DNA of 64,000 nt from NCBI GenBank assembly GCA_958436175.1, contig CAUBJF010000001.1, positions 1 to 64,000 on the forward strand. The letters are read 5' to 3'. Origin of the DNA: an uncultured Muribaculaceae bacterium (GTDB taxonomy: Bacteria; Bacteroidota; Bacteroidia; Bacteroidales; Muribaculaceae). This document shows, one piece after another, positions 41,614 through 50,460 of this stretch; the stretch's first letter is position 1; each line of letters opens with the position of its first letter. Below the pieces are notes generated by a model. It was not told where the DNA came from. It did no database searches and saw only the letters and a list, made by a program, of their open reading frames with translations. The translations under genes and the position numbers were made by a program.

Positions 41614-42585
41614 CTATTTCATTATGAGTATGACGATATAGGCCACGTAGGCCGCCGTCATCAAACCGCCTTCTGCTCGGTTGATAGTCCTGTTACCGAA
41701 AAACCATCCGAAAATCCAGAACATCAGGCAGGCCCCCAGGAGGTATAGCAGGTCGAACATACCGATGTCGCCGAAAGCGAGGGGCCTGATGGTGCCCGAA
41801 GCGCCGAGGACAAGGAAGATATTGAAGATGTTGCTGCCGATGACGTTTCCGACCGCTATACCTGTCTTGCCTTTCAGGGCTGCCGTGACCGATGTGGCAA
41901 GTTCAGGCAGCGACGTGCCCGCAGCCACAACCGTCAGGCCGATTATCGCGTCACTTACACCCAGGCCGGAAGCCACGCCCGATGCACCGTCGACAAACCA
42001 GTCGCCGCCGATGATAAGCCCTGCAAGTCCTGCGGCAATCCATACAACCGCCTTCCATAGCGGCATCGGCTTCTTGCCCGCCACTTCCTCAGCGGCAGGA
42101 TCCGTCTCAGGGCCGTTCTTGGCCGAGGCGAAGGTATAGCGCATGAAAATGGCAAAAAACAGCAGTAGGATGATGCCGTCGCTGCGTGATATCATCATCT
42201 CCTGTGTCCCGTCGAGCCACGGCCCCGAGCCCATGGCAAGTAGCACCAGTGCCGAAAGGATGACCAGCGGTATGTCGTTGGTCATGATGCTGCGTTGTAT
42301 GGCTATAGGGCGCACCATGGCCGTCACGCCGATAATTGCAAGCACATTCATGATATTGCTACCCACGACATTGCCTATGGCAAGCTCTGTACTGCCTCCT
42401 ATTGCGGAAACGATGCTGATGACAAGCTCCGGTGCCGACGTACCGAATGCAACGACCGTAAGGCCGATTACGAGGTCGGAGACGCCCCAGCGCTTGGAAA
42501 GTGCCGAGGCACCGTCGGTGAGCATATTCGCGCCGACAAGAATCAACGCAAGGCCGACAGCAAGAAAGAATATGTCGAGTATCAT
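41614..42585 (-). CDS. Calcium/sodium antiporter (CaCA family, YrbG-like)
   Basis: This 323-residue inner-membrane protein has ten or so helices in two inverted repeats. Each repeat holds the ion-binding motif: VVAFGTSAPELVISIVSAIGGS (near residue 45) and VVAAGTSLPELATSVTAALKG (near residue 215), with GNVVGSNIMN and GNVIGSNIFN after them. It exchanges Ca2+ for Na+ or H+. It follows trpB by 11 bp on the same strand and could share a transcript, with no functional link evident. Confidence 0.93.
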   Translation of the reverse strand: MILDIFFLAVGLALILVGANMLTDGASALSKRWGVSDLVIGLTVVAFGTSAPELVISIVSAIGGSTELAIGNVVGSNIMNVLAIIGVTAMVRPIAIQRSIMTNDIPLVILSALVLLAMGSGPWLDGTQEMMISRSDGIILLLFFAIFMRYTFASAKNGPETDPAAEEVAGKKPMPLWKAVVWIAAGLAGLIIGGDWFVDGASGVASGLGVSDAIIGLTVVAAGTSLPELATSVTAALKGKTGIAVGNVIGSNIFNIFLVLGASGTIRPLAFGDIGMFDLLYLLGACLMFWIFGWFFGNRTINRAEGGLMTAAYVAYIVILIMK

Positions 42586-42596
42586 ATTCCGACAGT

Positions 42597-43958
42597 CTAT
42601 TCTTTAAGGCCCTCTACGTTCTTACGGATCTCCTCGTCCGAAACCTGGTAGTCGATGATATCTCCGCTGCGGAACTTATCGTACGACGACATGTCGATTA
42701 ACCCATGTCCCGAAAGATTGAAGAGGATGACTTTCTCTTCTCCTGTTTCCTTGCATTTGAGTGCCTCGCGGATAGTTGCGGCTATGGCGTGGCATGATTC
42801 AGGGGCTGGGATAATGCCCTCTGTTCGGGCGAAAAGGGTCCCGGCCTCGAAGGATTCGTTCTGGTTGATATCGACAGCCTCCATCAGTCCGTCTTTGAGC
42901 AGCTGCGACACTATAACTCCAGCACCATGGTAGCGGAGACCTCCGGCATGGGTATTTGCCGGAGTGAACGTATGACCGAGGGTGAACATCGGAAGCAAGG
43001 GCGTGTACCCGGCCTCGTCTCCGTAGTCATAGCGGAACACGCCTCGGGTCAGTTTGGGGCATGAGGCCGGTTCGGCAGCTATGAAACGTGTCTTCTTGCC
43101 ATCCTTGAAATTATGACGCATGAAGGGGAACGAGATGCCACCGAAGTTCGAACCGCCGCCGAAGCAGGCTATCACCATGTCGGGATATTCCCCGGTCATA
43201 GCCATCTGTTTCTCCGCCTCAAGGCCTATCACGGTCTGGTGAAGGGCGACATGGTTCAGTACTGAGCCGAGGGTATACTTGCAGTTAGGCGTCGTCATGG
43301 CCAGTTCGACGGCCTCGGAAATAGCCGTGCCGAGCGAGCCGGGATGATTGGGGCGTACTGTCAGGATATCCTTACCGGCACGTGTCGACATCGAAGGCGA
43401 CGGCGTGACCTGCGCCCCGAAAGTCTCCATGATGCTCTTGCGGTATGGCTTCTGCTCATAGCTTATCTTCACCTGGTAGACGGCAGCTTCGAGGCCGAAC
43501 AGCTTGGCGGCATAGGCCAGGGACGCACCCCACTGCCCCGCTCCTGTCTCAGTCGTAACGTTCGTCACGCCTTCCTGCTTGCAGTAGTAAGCCTGTGGGA
43601 TTGCCGAGTTGAGCTTGTGCGAGCCCATGGGACTGACGCTCTCGTTCTTGAAATAGATATGCGCCGGGGTACCGAGAGCCTTCTCGAGGCCGTAGGCACG
43701 GACAAGGGGAGTACTGCGATAGTATTTGTACATCTCGCGCACCTCTTCGGGAATTTCTATCCATGCATTCTCGCGGTCGAACTCCTGACGTGCCAGCTCC
43801 TTGGCAAACAAGGGGAAGAGGTCTTCAGCCTTCATCGGCTGACGGGTCTTAGGATTGAGAGGCAGCCCGGGCTTGTTCGTCATTTCGGCCATTATATTGT
43901 ACCAGTAGTGTGGTATTTCGTTTTCCGGAAGGATGAAACGTTTCTGTTTTTCGCTCAT
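42597..43958 (-). CDS. trpB: Tryptophan synthase beta-like, TrpB2 type
   Basis: This 453-residue PLP enzyme is longer than the ~400 residues of TrpB1 and has the TrpB2 features: N-terminal PHYWYNIMAEM, the PLP lysine in SPMGSHKLNSAIPQ, TETGAGQWGASLAYA, and CFGGGSNFGG for phosphate binding. It joins indole and serine into tryptophan. There is no trpA or other trp gene near, as is typical of TrpB2, which may work alone to salvage indole. Single promoter box upstream at 44011-44018 (TACCTTTG on the minus strand). Confidence 0.9.
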   Translation of the reverse strand: MSEKQKRFILPENEIPHYWYNIMAEMTNKPGLPLNPKTRQPMKAEDLFPLFAKELARQEFDRENAWIEIPEEVREMYKYYRSTPLVRAYGLEKALGTPAHIYFKNESVSPMGSHKLNSAIPQAYYCKQEGVTNVTTETGAGQWGASLAYAAKLFGLEAAVYQVKISYEQKPYRKSIMETFGAQVTPSPSMSTRAGKDILTVRPNHPGSLGTAISEAVELAMTTPNCKYTLGSVLNHVALHQTVIGLEAEKQMAMTGEYPDMVIACFGGGSNFGGISFPFMRHNFKDGKKTRFIAAEPASCPKLTRGVFRYDYGDEAGYTPLLPMFTLGHTFTPANTHAGGLRYHGAGVIVSQLLKDGLMEAVDINQNESFEAGTLFARTEGIIPAPESCHAIAATIREALKCKETGEEKVILFNLSGHGLIDMSSYDKFRSGDIIDYQVSDEEIRKNVEGLKE

Positions 43959-44072
43959 GTGATTTGTTATTGATGAATTTCTGTGAACACACCTATAATC
44001 ATATAAACAACAAAGGTACGAATATTATCGAATATCTTGCATATTTTCTTAATCCGTCAAGCTTGGGGCTGT

Positions 44073-44582
44073 CTAAATGAGTTTTTCGAAGGCGAGGCGC
44101 GAGCCGGTCTCGTAGCTGACGTCGCCGCAGTATTCGAAACCCGAACTACTGAGAAGACCCAACATTCTTTCGTTGTCGTAATTCGTGTCTATCCTGAAGC
44201 TCCCGATGCCTTGCGATGTCGCCATCTGCTCGACAGCGCGTAGAAAGCGACGTGCGATACCTCGCTGCTGCATATCCATTGCCGTAGCCAGACGATGGAC
44301 GACGACATAAGGCACGTCGCTCAGCCACTCGCCACGCAGATTCTCATAAGCCGGCTCGCCCGTAAATACTACCGCGCCATAAGCCGTTATCTTACCGTCA
44401 AGCTCCAAGACATAGGCGACATGCCTTGACATGTCGGCAAGCACGTGCTCGGCTCTCGGATATTTTTCGCTCCACTGCTGCTTACCCTCAGCAAGCATAC
44501 GGTCCACAGCGTCAGCCAAAATCTGCTCTATAGCCACGAGGTCGGAAAGCCGTGCCTCTCTAAAGATGTATTTCCCTTCCAT
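44073..44582 (-). CDS. GNAT family N-acetyltransferase
   Basis: This 169-residue protein has the GNAT fold: IFREARLSDLVAIEQILADA at the start, VLELDGKITAYGAVVF for beta 4, and the acetyl-CoA-binding LATAMDMQQRGIARRFLRAVEQMA, where QQRGIA corresponds to the Q/R-x-x-G-x-A loop. The substrate cannot be predicted; SFRIDTNYDNERMLGLLSSSGFEYCG is typical of small-molecule or peptide acetyltransferases. It stands between trpB and the envelope operon terminator on the minus strand. Confidence 0.85.
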   Translation of the reverse strand: MEGKYIFREARLSDLVAIEQILADAVDRMLAEGKQQWSEKYPRAEHVLADMSRHVAYVLELDGKITAYGAVVFTGEPAYENLRGEWLSDVPYVVVHRLATAMDMQQRGIARRFLRAVEQMATSQGIGSFRIDTNYDNERMLGLLSSSGFEYCGDVSYETGSRLAFEKLI

Positions 44583-44601
44583 CTGGACTTCATTAAGAAG
44601 A

Positions 44602-44641
44602 AAAGCGCCATCAATCTCCGTTCAGGGACTGGTGGCGCTTT
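44602..44641 (-). terminator. Terminator of the envelope operon
   Basis: AAAGCGCCA (44602-44610) pairs with TGGCGCTTT (44633-44641). On the minus strand it ends in CTTTTCTTCTT. It follows the stop of the gene at 44661 by 19 bp. Confidence 0.8.
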
Positions 44642-44660
44642 ATTAATTAAAACGAATCAA

Positions 44661-46547
44661 TTACTTGACTAAAATCTTTTCAGCCTTATTGCCCTGACGA
44701 CGGATGAAGAGGCCGTTGCTCGGGTTCTCGACACGGATGCCCTGGAGGTTGAAATATTCGACGGGAGCATTATTGTCGTTGTTGACAGTTATATCTTCGA
44801 TACCGCTGATACCGATGTTGGCAGCCTTGACAGTCACAACATTTTCGAGAGCGCCGGTATTCTTGTTGACAAGGTATGCTATGGCGTTGACATAGCCAGT
44901 CTTGATGGAGCTGTCGCTGATCTTCATGATGTAACGGAAGGGATTCTCTTCGTGAGCTACGACGTTTTCGGGAACAGTACCTTCGATACCCTTGAAGCCG
45001 TCGAGCTGACGGGCTACGTCGTTGAAGATGCAGGACTGAGGATTGCTTGTAAAGCCTGGCAGAGTGCTACCGTAATTGTTGTTCTGGTCATAGGGACCGA
45101 CATTATCCTCAGTAATGGCGAAGGACAGGAGATAGGGATTCTGTGCAACGTCGAATGCAAATTCAGTCGTACCTTCGAAAAGGAGTTCGCTCATATTGAA
45201 TTCGTTGAACGAGCATGTGAGGTTGATCTTTGCAGCAGAAGGATCCTGCTTGAGTTGTTCGCAGATGCCGAGTACTTCTGTCTGGGGATAAGGATAATTC
45301 TGCACCGAACGGTTGAACATCGCGTTAGGATAACCCTCCTGGTTCATTGCGTTGACAGGAGCGAAACTTGCGGCTTCCATAGCGTCACCGGCATGTACGC
45401 ATACCGGGATGATAGTGCCGTCAGTGCAATGTTCATGGATATATTCCATTGTAACATATCCCCTGGGGCAGTAACCGCACCATGTACCGGTGAATTCCTC
45501 GATAACGACATTCTTTGCGAAGCCGCCTTCAGGACCGAAGACAAAGAGCGAACCGCTTGTAGAGAGATTCTTGTCGCTGACATCAGTACCGTTGATCTTG
45601 CTGACTTTCACAGTGACAACGGGAGCGCATGCAGTTGCGCTCGAGAGGCCACTGAGCCTGACACTCGTTGTCTTGAAAGCATCGACAGTGACATCCAGGG
45701 TCTTGGTCAGTTCTTCCTGAGAACCTACTTTATATTTAAGCTCGAGCGAGGAGATTTCGTTAGCACCGGTATTCATCATGGTGACTATTGCATCGAAGGG
45801 AGTGTTGATTGTGGTCTTGTCGGGCAAGGTGAGGCTCTGGACATCGAGCATGTTCTGGGGCATGTTCTCACCTTCGATTGTGGCACTGACACATACATAT
45901 CCTCCTGACGATGTAACATTCTGCCAGAGGAAGTTGGCGTTCTTGTTAGCGGAAATACTTGCCCATCCGCCGATATTCGAGGTATAGTCCTTTTTGCCGT
46001 CGACTACGATTGTATAGTCCTTAGCCGATTTAAGCGTACACCAGGCACCGATCTTGAGGCTCTTGCCGGCCTCGATAGTATAGGGTTCGTCGAGGGTAAC
46101 AGTATATAGCTGCATGGCAGTGCTTCCGCAGACCTGCGACTTTTCGACAACGGGCTTCAAAGCTTCGCCTTCGGCAATGAATGCATGGTACTCACCGATT
46201 TTGTTGCTGCCACTCGAAGTGTTCTTGCCGGTATAGAAGCTGATCTTGGTAATTTTCTTACCGGCATAGAGGGTCGTCATCTCGGGAGTCATCTCGAATG
46301 CGGAAGCAACCTTCTTACCCATACCGCCATTATTGAAACCCAAGACACTGGCGGGCTTTCCGGCCATAGAGATTTCAACACTCTGGTCATCGGGTGCAAG
46401 TACCGGGCGAGCTTCGGCGAGGGGAGCCGGAAACTCGATGCAATCGAACATCGGAGTTTGTGCCGGAAGCTGTGACGTACGGGGAACTACAGCCCACGAG
46501 CTGGCACAAGCAGCTACAGTAAGGATACTGAGTAGAGCTTTTTTCAT
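44661..46547 (-). CDS. Omp28-like thioredoxin-fold protein with T9SS-like tail
   Basis: This 628-residue exported protein starts with a signal peptide (MKKALLSILTVAACASSWA). Beta-rich domains fill residues ~30-335. A thioredoxin-like Omp28 segment follows (VVIEEFTGTWCGYCPRGYVTMEYI, with Cys-x-x-Cys). The last ~35 residues (YFNLQGIRVENPSNGLF... KILVK) resemble the short type A sorting tails of type IX secretion. It is the last gene of a five-gene operon. The CxxC suggests redox activity; the sorting tail suggests surface display. Both are inference. Confidence 0.8.
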   Translation of the reverse strand: MKKALLSILTVAACASSWAVVPRTSQLPAQTPMFDCIEFPAPLAEARPVLAPDDQSVEISMAGKPASVLGFNNGGMGKKVASAFEMTPEMTTLYAGKKITKISFYTGKNTSSGSNKIGEYHAFIAEGEALKPVVEKSQVCGSTAMQLYTVTLDEPYTIEAGKSLKIGAWCTLKSAKDYTIVVDGKKDYTSNIGGWASISANKNANFLWQNVTSSGGYVCVSATIEGENMPQNMLDVQSLTLPDKTTINTPFDAIVTMMNTGANEISSLELKYKVGSQEELTKTLDVTVDAFKTTSVRLSGLSSATACAPVVTVKVSKINGTDVSDKNLSTSGSLFVFGPEGGFAKNVVIEEFTGTWCGYCPRGYVTMEYIHEHCTDGTIIPVCVHAGDAMEAASFAPVNAMNQEGYPNAMFNRSVQNYPYPQTEVLGICEQLKQDPSAAKINLTCSFNEFNMSELLFEGTTEFAFDVAQNPYLLSFAITEDNVGPYDQNNNYGSTLPGFTSNPQSCIFNDVARQLDGFKGIEGTVPENVVAHEENPFRYIMKISDSSIKTGYVNAIAYLVNKNTGALENVVTVKAANIGISGIEDITVNNDNNAPVEYFNLQGIRVENPSNGLFIRRQGNKAEKILVK

Positions 46548-46571
46548 AAAAACAATTTGGAATAGAGGTTA

Positions 46572-47246
46572 TTAATGTATGTACAGTTTTCCTTTGCTGT
46601 CGCCAAGGGTATAGACATAGATACCCTTGCGGAGCGAAGATGTCGAGAGCGTTCCTTCGCCGTCGAGAACGGTCGAAAGGACTTCAGCTCCGTCTGTTGA
46701 GTATAGGCAGAAAGGCGTTTCACCATCCACAGTGTAGCGGATAGCGCCCGGCACACTGCGAAGGTCTTTGCTATGTTCGAGTATGGCGAGGCTTGCATTT
46801 GGTCCCATTACGATGGTAAACGAAGTGTATGTGTCGAACTCTTCGCCATAGATACCGTCGATTTCGGTAGTAATCTCGGGGATCTCGGTTTCGAAACCTG
46901 CATAATGGAATTCAAGAGGAAGCTTGACTCCGGCTGTGAGGTTCACATTTTCCTTAACGATATATGTACCCATCTCACAAGCACCCCCGGCACAAAGCTG
47001 AATAGTCTGTTCGCTTGTACATTCAGCAGATATCTTGACATTCGAAGCATCGACATCGCTGACAACATAAAGATCGGGAGCCATCGTGATATCATATAGA
47101 CCACCAAGATCTATGCTCTGTATATCTGTGAAATATACTTCGCTACCGTTTACTATAGGCGTATCGCCGAGATAGAATGTGAGCTGCTTCGCATTTGCAC
47201 TTGCTGCAAGGGCAATAGCTCCAAGGAACAAGTAGAATTTCTTCAT
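46572..47246 (-). CDS. Exported protein with T9SS-like C-terminal tail
   Basis: This 224-residue protein has a signal peptide (MKKFYLFLGAIALAASANA). The mature part is beta-rich with three Cys near residue 85-95 (CTSEQTIQLCAGGAC), and the C-terminal ~55 residues (LYSTDGAEVLSTVLDGEG, then LRKGIYVYTLGDSKGKLYIH) look like a type A sorting domain. An ATG at 47246 is chosen over the TTG at 47252. It lies between Omp28-like genes in the operon, 28 bp and 24 bp away. No family name found. Confidence 0.75.
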   Translation of the reverse strand: MKKFYLFLGAIALAASANAKQLTFYLGDTPIVNGSEVYFTDIQSIDLGGLYDITMAPDLYVVSDVDASNVKISAECTSEQTIQLCAGGACEMGTYIVKENVNLTAGVKLPLEFHYAGFETEIPEITTEIDGIYGEEFDTYTSFTIVMGPNASLAILEHSKDLRSVPGAIRYTVDGETPFCLYSTDGAEVLSTVLDGEGTLSTSSLRKGIYVYTLGDSKGKLYIH

Positions 47247-47274
47247 AAGCAATTATATTTTAGTTTGTTATTGT

Positions 47275-48102
47275 TTATTCTGCGTTGACCGCCACCTTGG
47301 CTTTAGCCGCCTGGACAACTCCGCTTCCGTCTGCAAGGAATACGACTACCGAAAGATTCTCGGGTACCCATTTTTCCTTCTCATTATCGCGGACTTCGAA
47401 ACTGCGTTCGTCGGTGTCGTGGATATTGGCTTTGAGTCGATAAGCCTCACCCTCGATTCCTGTCAGGGTCGTGCGGAACACATTATTGTGTACATAGTCG
47501 GGGATACGTACATTTCCCTTGTCGTACTGGAAAGCCACGATATTGCTCTCGAGAACCCAAACGGAAAGACGGCCGTCGAAATCAGCAGTAGGAAGGAAGG
47601 TCGAAGTTACATATACCTTGTTCTCGCTCTCGACGTAGTGAGCATCGATATTGATAGAGACCGAGCTCGGACGTTCGAGTTCTTCCCGCACTTTCTTGGT
47701 CCAGTCGTCGGGATTGACAGCCCCGCCGCGACCGTTGACAACGCCTTTCGGCCACTCCTTGATGCCGTAGCGGTCGTTGAGAGGGGTCCCTTCGGGCTCC
47801 ATCAGACATACGAAATTGATATTGAACCGCGTCATGTCTGTCGAGACACCGAAGCCGCCTCCATGAATGCTCACCGGGATAAACTTGTCGCCGTACTGTT
47901 CTTCGAGAAGTTCTATAGTTCCATGGGCGGCGGGACAGTTGACGCAGCGCTGCCCTGTGAAATCTTCGAGCAGCACGGCACGTTCGGGCACCACGCTGTC
48001 GACCGCGATATACCGATCGGCTTCCTTTATGTCGGTACAGGCCGACGACAAGCCTCCGAGAAGGAGGAAAAATGCTGTTTTCTTAATAATGGATATATTC
48101 AT
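47275..48102 (-). CDS. Omp28-related lipoprotein with CxxC
   Basis: This 275-residue protein starts at 48102 (MNISIIKKTAFFLLLGGLSSAC) with lipobox Cys near residue 22; a longer frame overlapping the upstream gene is unlikely. A thioredoxin-like part follows (VLLEDFTGQRCVNCPAAHGTIELLEEQYGDKFIPVSIHGG), with CVNC in the place of the redox pair, and the rest is beta-rich. This is the Omp28 family, whose function is unknown. It follows the barrel gene by 13 bp. Confidence 0.85.
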   Translation of the reverse strand: MNISIIKKTAFFLLLGGLSSACTDIKEADRYIAVDSVVPERAVLLEDFTGQRCVNCPAAHGTIELLEEQYGDKFIPVSIHGGGFGVSTDMTRFNINFVCLMEPEGTPLNDRYGIKEWPKGVVNGRGGAVNPDDWTKKVREELERPSSVSINIDAHYVESENKVYVTSTFLPTADFDGRLSVWVLESNIVAFQYDKGNVRIPDYVHNNVFRTTLTGIEGEAYRLKANIHDTDERSFEVRDNEKEKWVPENLSVVVFLADGSGVVQAAKAKVAVNAE

Positions 48103-48115
48103 AGGAGAGAAAAGA

Positions 48116-49783
48116 TTAGAATGAGTATGTATATGTGACCTGGAAGCCGCGGGTCGCAGGGACATAACGGCAAACGCCACCGGAGCAGTTGAAACCGGCA
48201 CGGGTACGTCCGTAACTCAACGCAAGACGGTTCGAGCGGTAGTTCCCGGCTATACCGGCCATATAGTAATGTGTCTTAGTGCTTCCGCAGTTCCACATAT
48301 CGCTGACAGTGAACATCAGATATGGTGCGACGGAGAGCTCAAGAAGTCCGTAAGCCCAGTCCTTCTCATCCTGACGGGTGAAGAGGTACTGAAGCTCATT
48401 GCGGAGCGTGAAGCGGTCGTTTATCTTCCATTTCGTATCGAGAACGACTATATTGGCCTTGATGCGTCCGCCCTTGCCTTCAATAACCGTCTTATTGTAC
48501 ATCTGGTTCATGTACATGAAAGTCATGTTGACGCTGCGGCTCCATTTCTTCTCGATCTGGATGTTGACATCGTGGTAGTAGGCTTCGCCCATCCCGAAGA
48601 AGCTTGTCGAAGTGCCGTTTGTCCCGCTCAGCACGCCGTCGATGATGCTGACAGGCTCTTTGTGGTCGAGTCCACGGATATAGCTTGCGTTGAGCTTGAC
48701 CTTGGTGCCGTATTTTCCTCCCAGAGCCGTGCTGCGCTTGAATGTATAGGCAAACGAACCCTGAAACGCCCATTCGCCGGGGGCAGCCTGTGTGGCATAG
48801 GGATAGAGTGCAGGCAGGGAATAGGTATGAAGATAGGCGAAAGCCGGCATATTGTTGATGAAAGCCGAGGTTCCGGACATCATGCGCTGGCTTCGGAACG
48901 CCATGTTCTCGCTGCGCTTTGCCTGAAGCAAGGCACTCATGCCCGACTTGGTATAGCTCGTAGTAAGCATTACGGCAGTACCTTTGCCATAGGTGTAGTC
49001 GTTGTCGAACGACGGGTCCTGACCTTTCCATGCAAATTCGCCCGCAAGCCCGAAGTCGCCCTTGCGGAAATCGCCGCGGAGGTCGAAAGCACTGACGTTC
49101 TTGGGCAGGTTGAGACGGTAGTCCGTGCCTGGAATCATGATGTCCTGGTCGGATTCATGCTTGAGGACATAGGAAGCGCCGAATGTGAGGCCTACATCAT
49201 GGTTGCGCATGCTCTCTGAAAGCTCGTCGATACTGATTTCGGCATCGCCGCCATATACCTGCGACGATTTCTTCCAGTCCCAGTAGCGACGCTGAACGCC
49301 TCCGAGAGCCGTGAAGCGGAAACCGCGCAAGGCGTTGATTTTGAGTCGGCCACCACGTATCGAGTTGTCTATGCCGAGTGAACGTTCCTCGTAAGTACGT
49401 AGGATGAAGCCGCTTCCGAATTGCTCGTAGAAGTCGCCTGCTGTGAGTTCGAAGCCCTTGTAGCGACCTTTGGCATAGATATGGGGCACACCCCATCCCT
49501 TGAAATCGTTCTCATAGCCCGGCAGTGGCCACTTCATGAACTCCACGCGGACCCCTGCATCGATATATCTGCTTATCATGTTGATGTCGGCATAGCTGTT
49601 GAACAGGATGTCGTGGTCGTAAGTTCCGGTATTTATAGCGTCGTCCTCTTCGGGGAAGAGGATATCAGTCTGCACACTGCCATGAAAAGCGACACCATTA
49701 TCACCGCCCACGGTGAAGCCATGTGCGGCAAAGGCTGCGGTCGCAAGCCCGGCAGCAAGTACTAAGTGGCGTAGATGATTCAT
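48116..49783 (-). CDS. DUF6029-like outer-membrane beta-barrel protein
   Basis: This 555-residue protein has a signal peptide (cut near AAHG, residue ~22). The mature part is full of barrel-like strands ending in RGFQVTYTYSF. Typical stretches are VHGSVQTDILFPEEDDAINTG-like at the start, ELTAGDFYEQFGSGFILRTYEERSLGIDNSIRG and TYGKGTAVMLTTSYTKSGMS. It matches the DUF6029 family of Bacteroidetes; function unknown. Its start overlaps the tlpA stop by 4 bp, so it is coupled to tlpA, which ties this barrel to envelope thiol chemistry. Confidence 0.8.
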   Translation of the reverse strand: MNHLRHLVLAAGLATAAFAAHGFTVGGDNGVAFHGSVQTDILFPEEDDAINTGTYDHDILFNSYADINMISRYIDAGVRVEFMKWPLPGYENDFKGWGVPHIYAKGRYKGFELTAGDFYEQFGSGFILRTYEERSLGIDNSIRGGRLKINALRGFRFTALGGVQRRYWDWKKSSQVYGGDAEISIDELSESMRNHDVGLTFGASYVLKHESDQDIMIPGTDYRLNLPKNVSAFDLRGDFRKGDFGLAGEFAWKGQDPSFDNDYTYGKGTAVMLTTSYTKSGMSALLQAKRSENMAFRSQRMMSGTSAFINNMPAFAYLHTYSLPALYPYATQAAPGEWAFQGSFAYTFKRSTALGGKYGTKVKLNASYIRGLDHKEPVSIIDGVLSGTNGTSTSFFGMGEAYYHDVNIQIEKKWSRSVNMTFMYMNQMYNKTVIEGKGGRIKANIVVLDTKWKINDRFTLRNELQYLFTRQDEKDWAYGLLELSVAPYLMFTVSDMWNCGSTKTHYYMAGIAGNYRSNRLALSYGRTRAGFNCSGGVCRYVPATRGFQVTYTYSF

Positions 49784-50301
49784 TTTTTGGCTTTCTTGAC
49801 CTTCTTAGCAGCCTCAAGAGCTTTGATTTTCTTGATAATCTCTGATTCGGAACCATCGGTATAGCCCGAATGAGAGTAGACGACCTTCCCGTCCCCGTCG
49901 ACAATAAGGATATGGGGAACGCTTGAGATACCGAGCGAACGGAAAAAGTCGCTGTTTGTATCGAGAAGAACTTCGTATTCCCATCCTTCAGCCTTGACAA
50001 GAGGCTTTACCTTGTTGACGTTCTGAGCCTCGTCGATACTGACTATATACATCTTCATGCCGGTCTCGTCCTGCCATTCGGGATACACCTCGGCAATTGC
50101 TTTGAGCTCTCGCATACAGGGTTTGCACCAGGTCGCGAAAAAGCTGATGACGAACGGCTTGCCGCCGTTGTTGAGTTTGGCGGTGTCGACTGTCTTTCCT
50201 TTGAGATCCTTGAGCTGCACAGACGGGAGCTGGGCGCTTACCGGCATAGAGAAGACGATGAGGAGCGTTAACAGAAGGGAAAAGCGGATCAGTTTGTTCA
50301 T
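49780..50301 (-). CDS. TlpA-like thiol-disulfide oxidoreductase
   Basis: This 173-residue periplasmic protein starts at 50301 (MNKLIRFSLLLTLLIVFSMPVSA, signal peptide). Its thioredoxin domain has VISFFATWCKPCMRELKAI (Cys59, Cys62) and SSVPHILIVDGDGKVVYSHSG with the cis-Pro. It ends in a Lys-rich tail. It is the first gene of the five-gene operon, with a promoter at 50322-50352, and overlaps the barrel gene by 4 bp. It should reduce or reshuffle disulfides in the envelope, perhaps those of the CxxC proteins encoded downstream. Confidence 0.92.
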   Translation of the reverse strand: MNKLIRFSLLLTLLIVFSMPVSAQLPSVQLKDLKGKTVDTAKLNNGGKPFVISFFATWCKPCMRELKAIAEVYPEWQDETGMKMYIVSIDEAQNVNKVKPLVKAEGWEYEVLLDTNSDFFRSLGISSVPHILIVDGDGKVVYSHSGYTDGSESEIIKKIKALEAAKKVKKAKK

Positions 50302-50321
50302 AAGAAGTATATTTAATATGG

Positions 50322-50352
50322 CAAAGGTATGCAATTATATCCGTCGGAGCAA
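50322..50352 (-). promoter_or_regulatory. Promoter of the envelope redox operon
   Basis: On the minus strand TTG (50350-50352), 20-nt spacer, TACCTTTG (50322-50329), about 21 nt before the tlpA start. Confidence 0.55.
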
Positions 50353-50396
50353 CTTTTTGTATCGATAATTGATTATGTTTACCCAAAAAGGCGAAA

Positions 50397-50438
50397 TAAA
50401 AAACAAGGGAGGCAAATCCCGCTTCGAGACTGCCTCCC
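50397..50438 (-). terminator. Terminator of the etf-acd operon
   Basis: GGGAGGCA (50407-50414) pairs with TGCCTCCC (50431-50438). On the minus strand it is followed by TTGTTTTTTATTT. About 22 bp after the acyl-CoA dehydrogenase stop. Confidence 0.8.
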
Positions 50439-50460
50439 TGACATATTTGGATTTTTAGGA

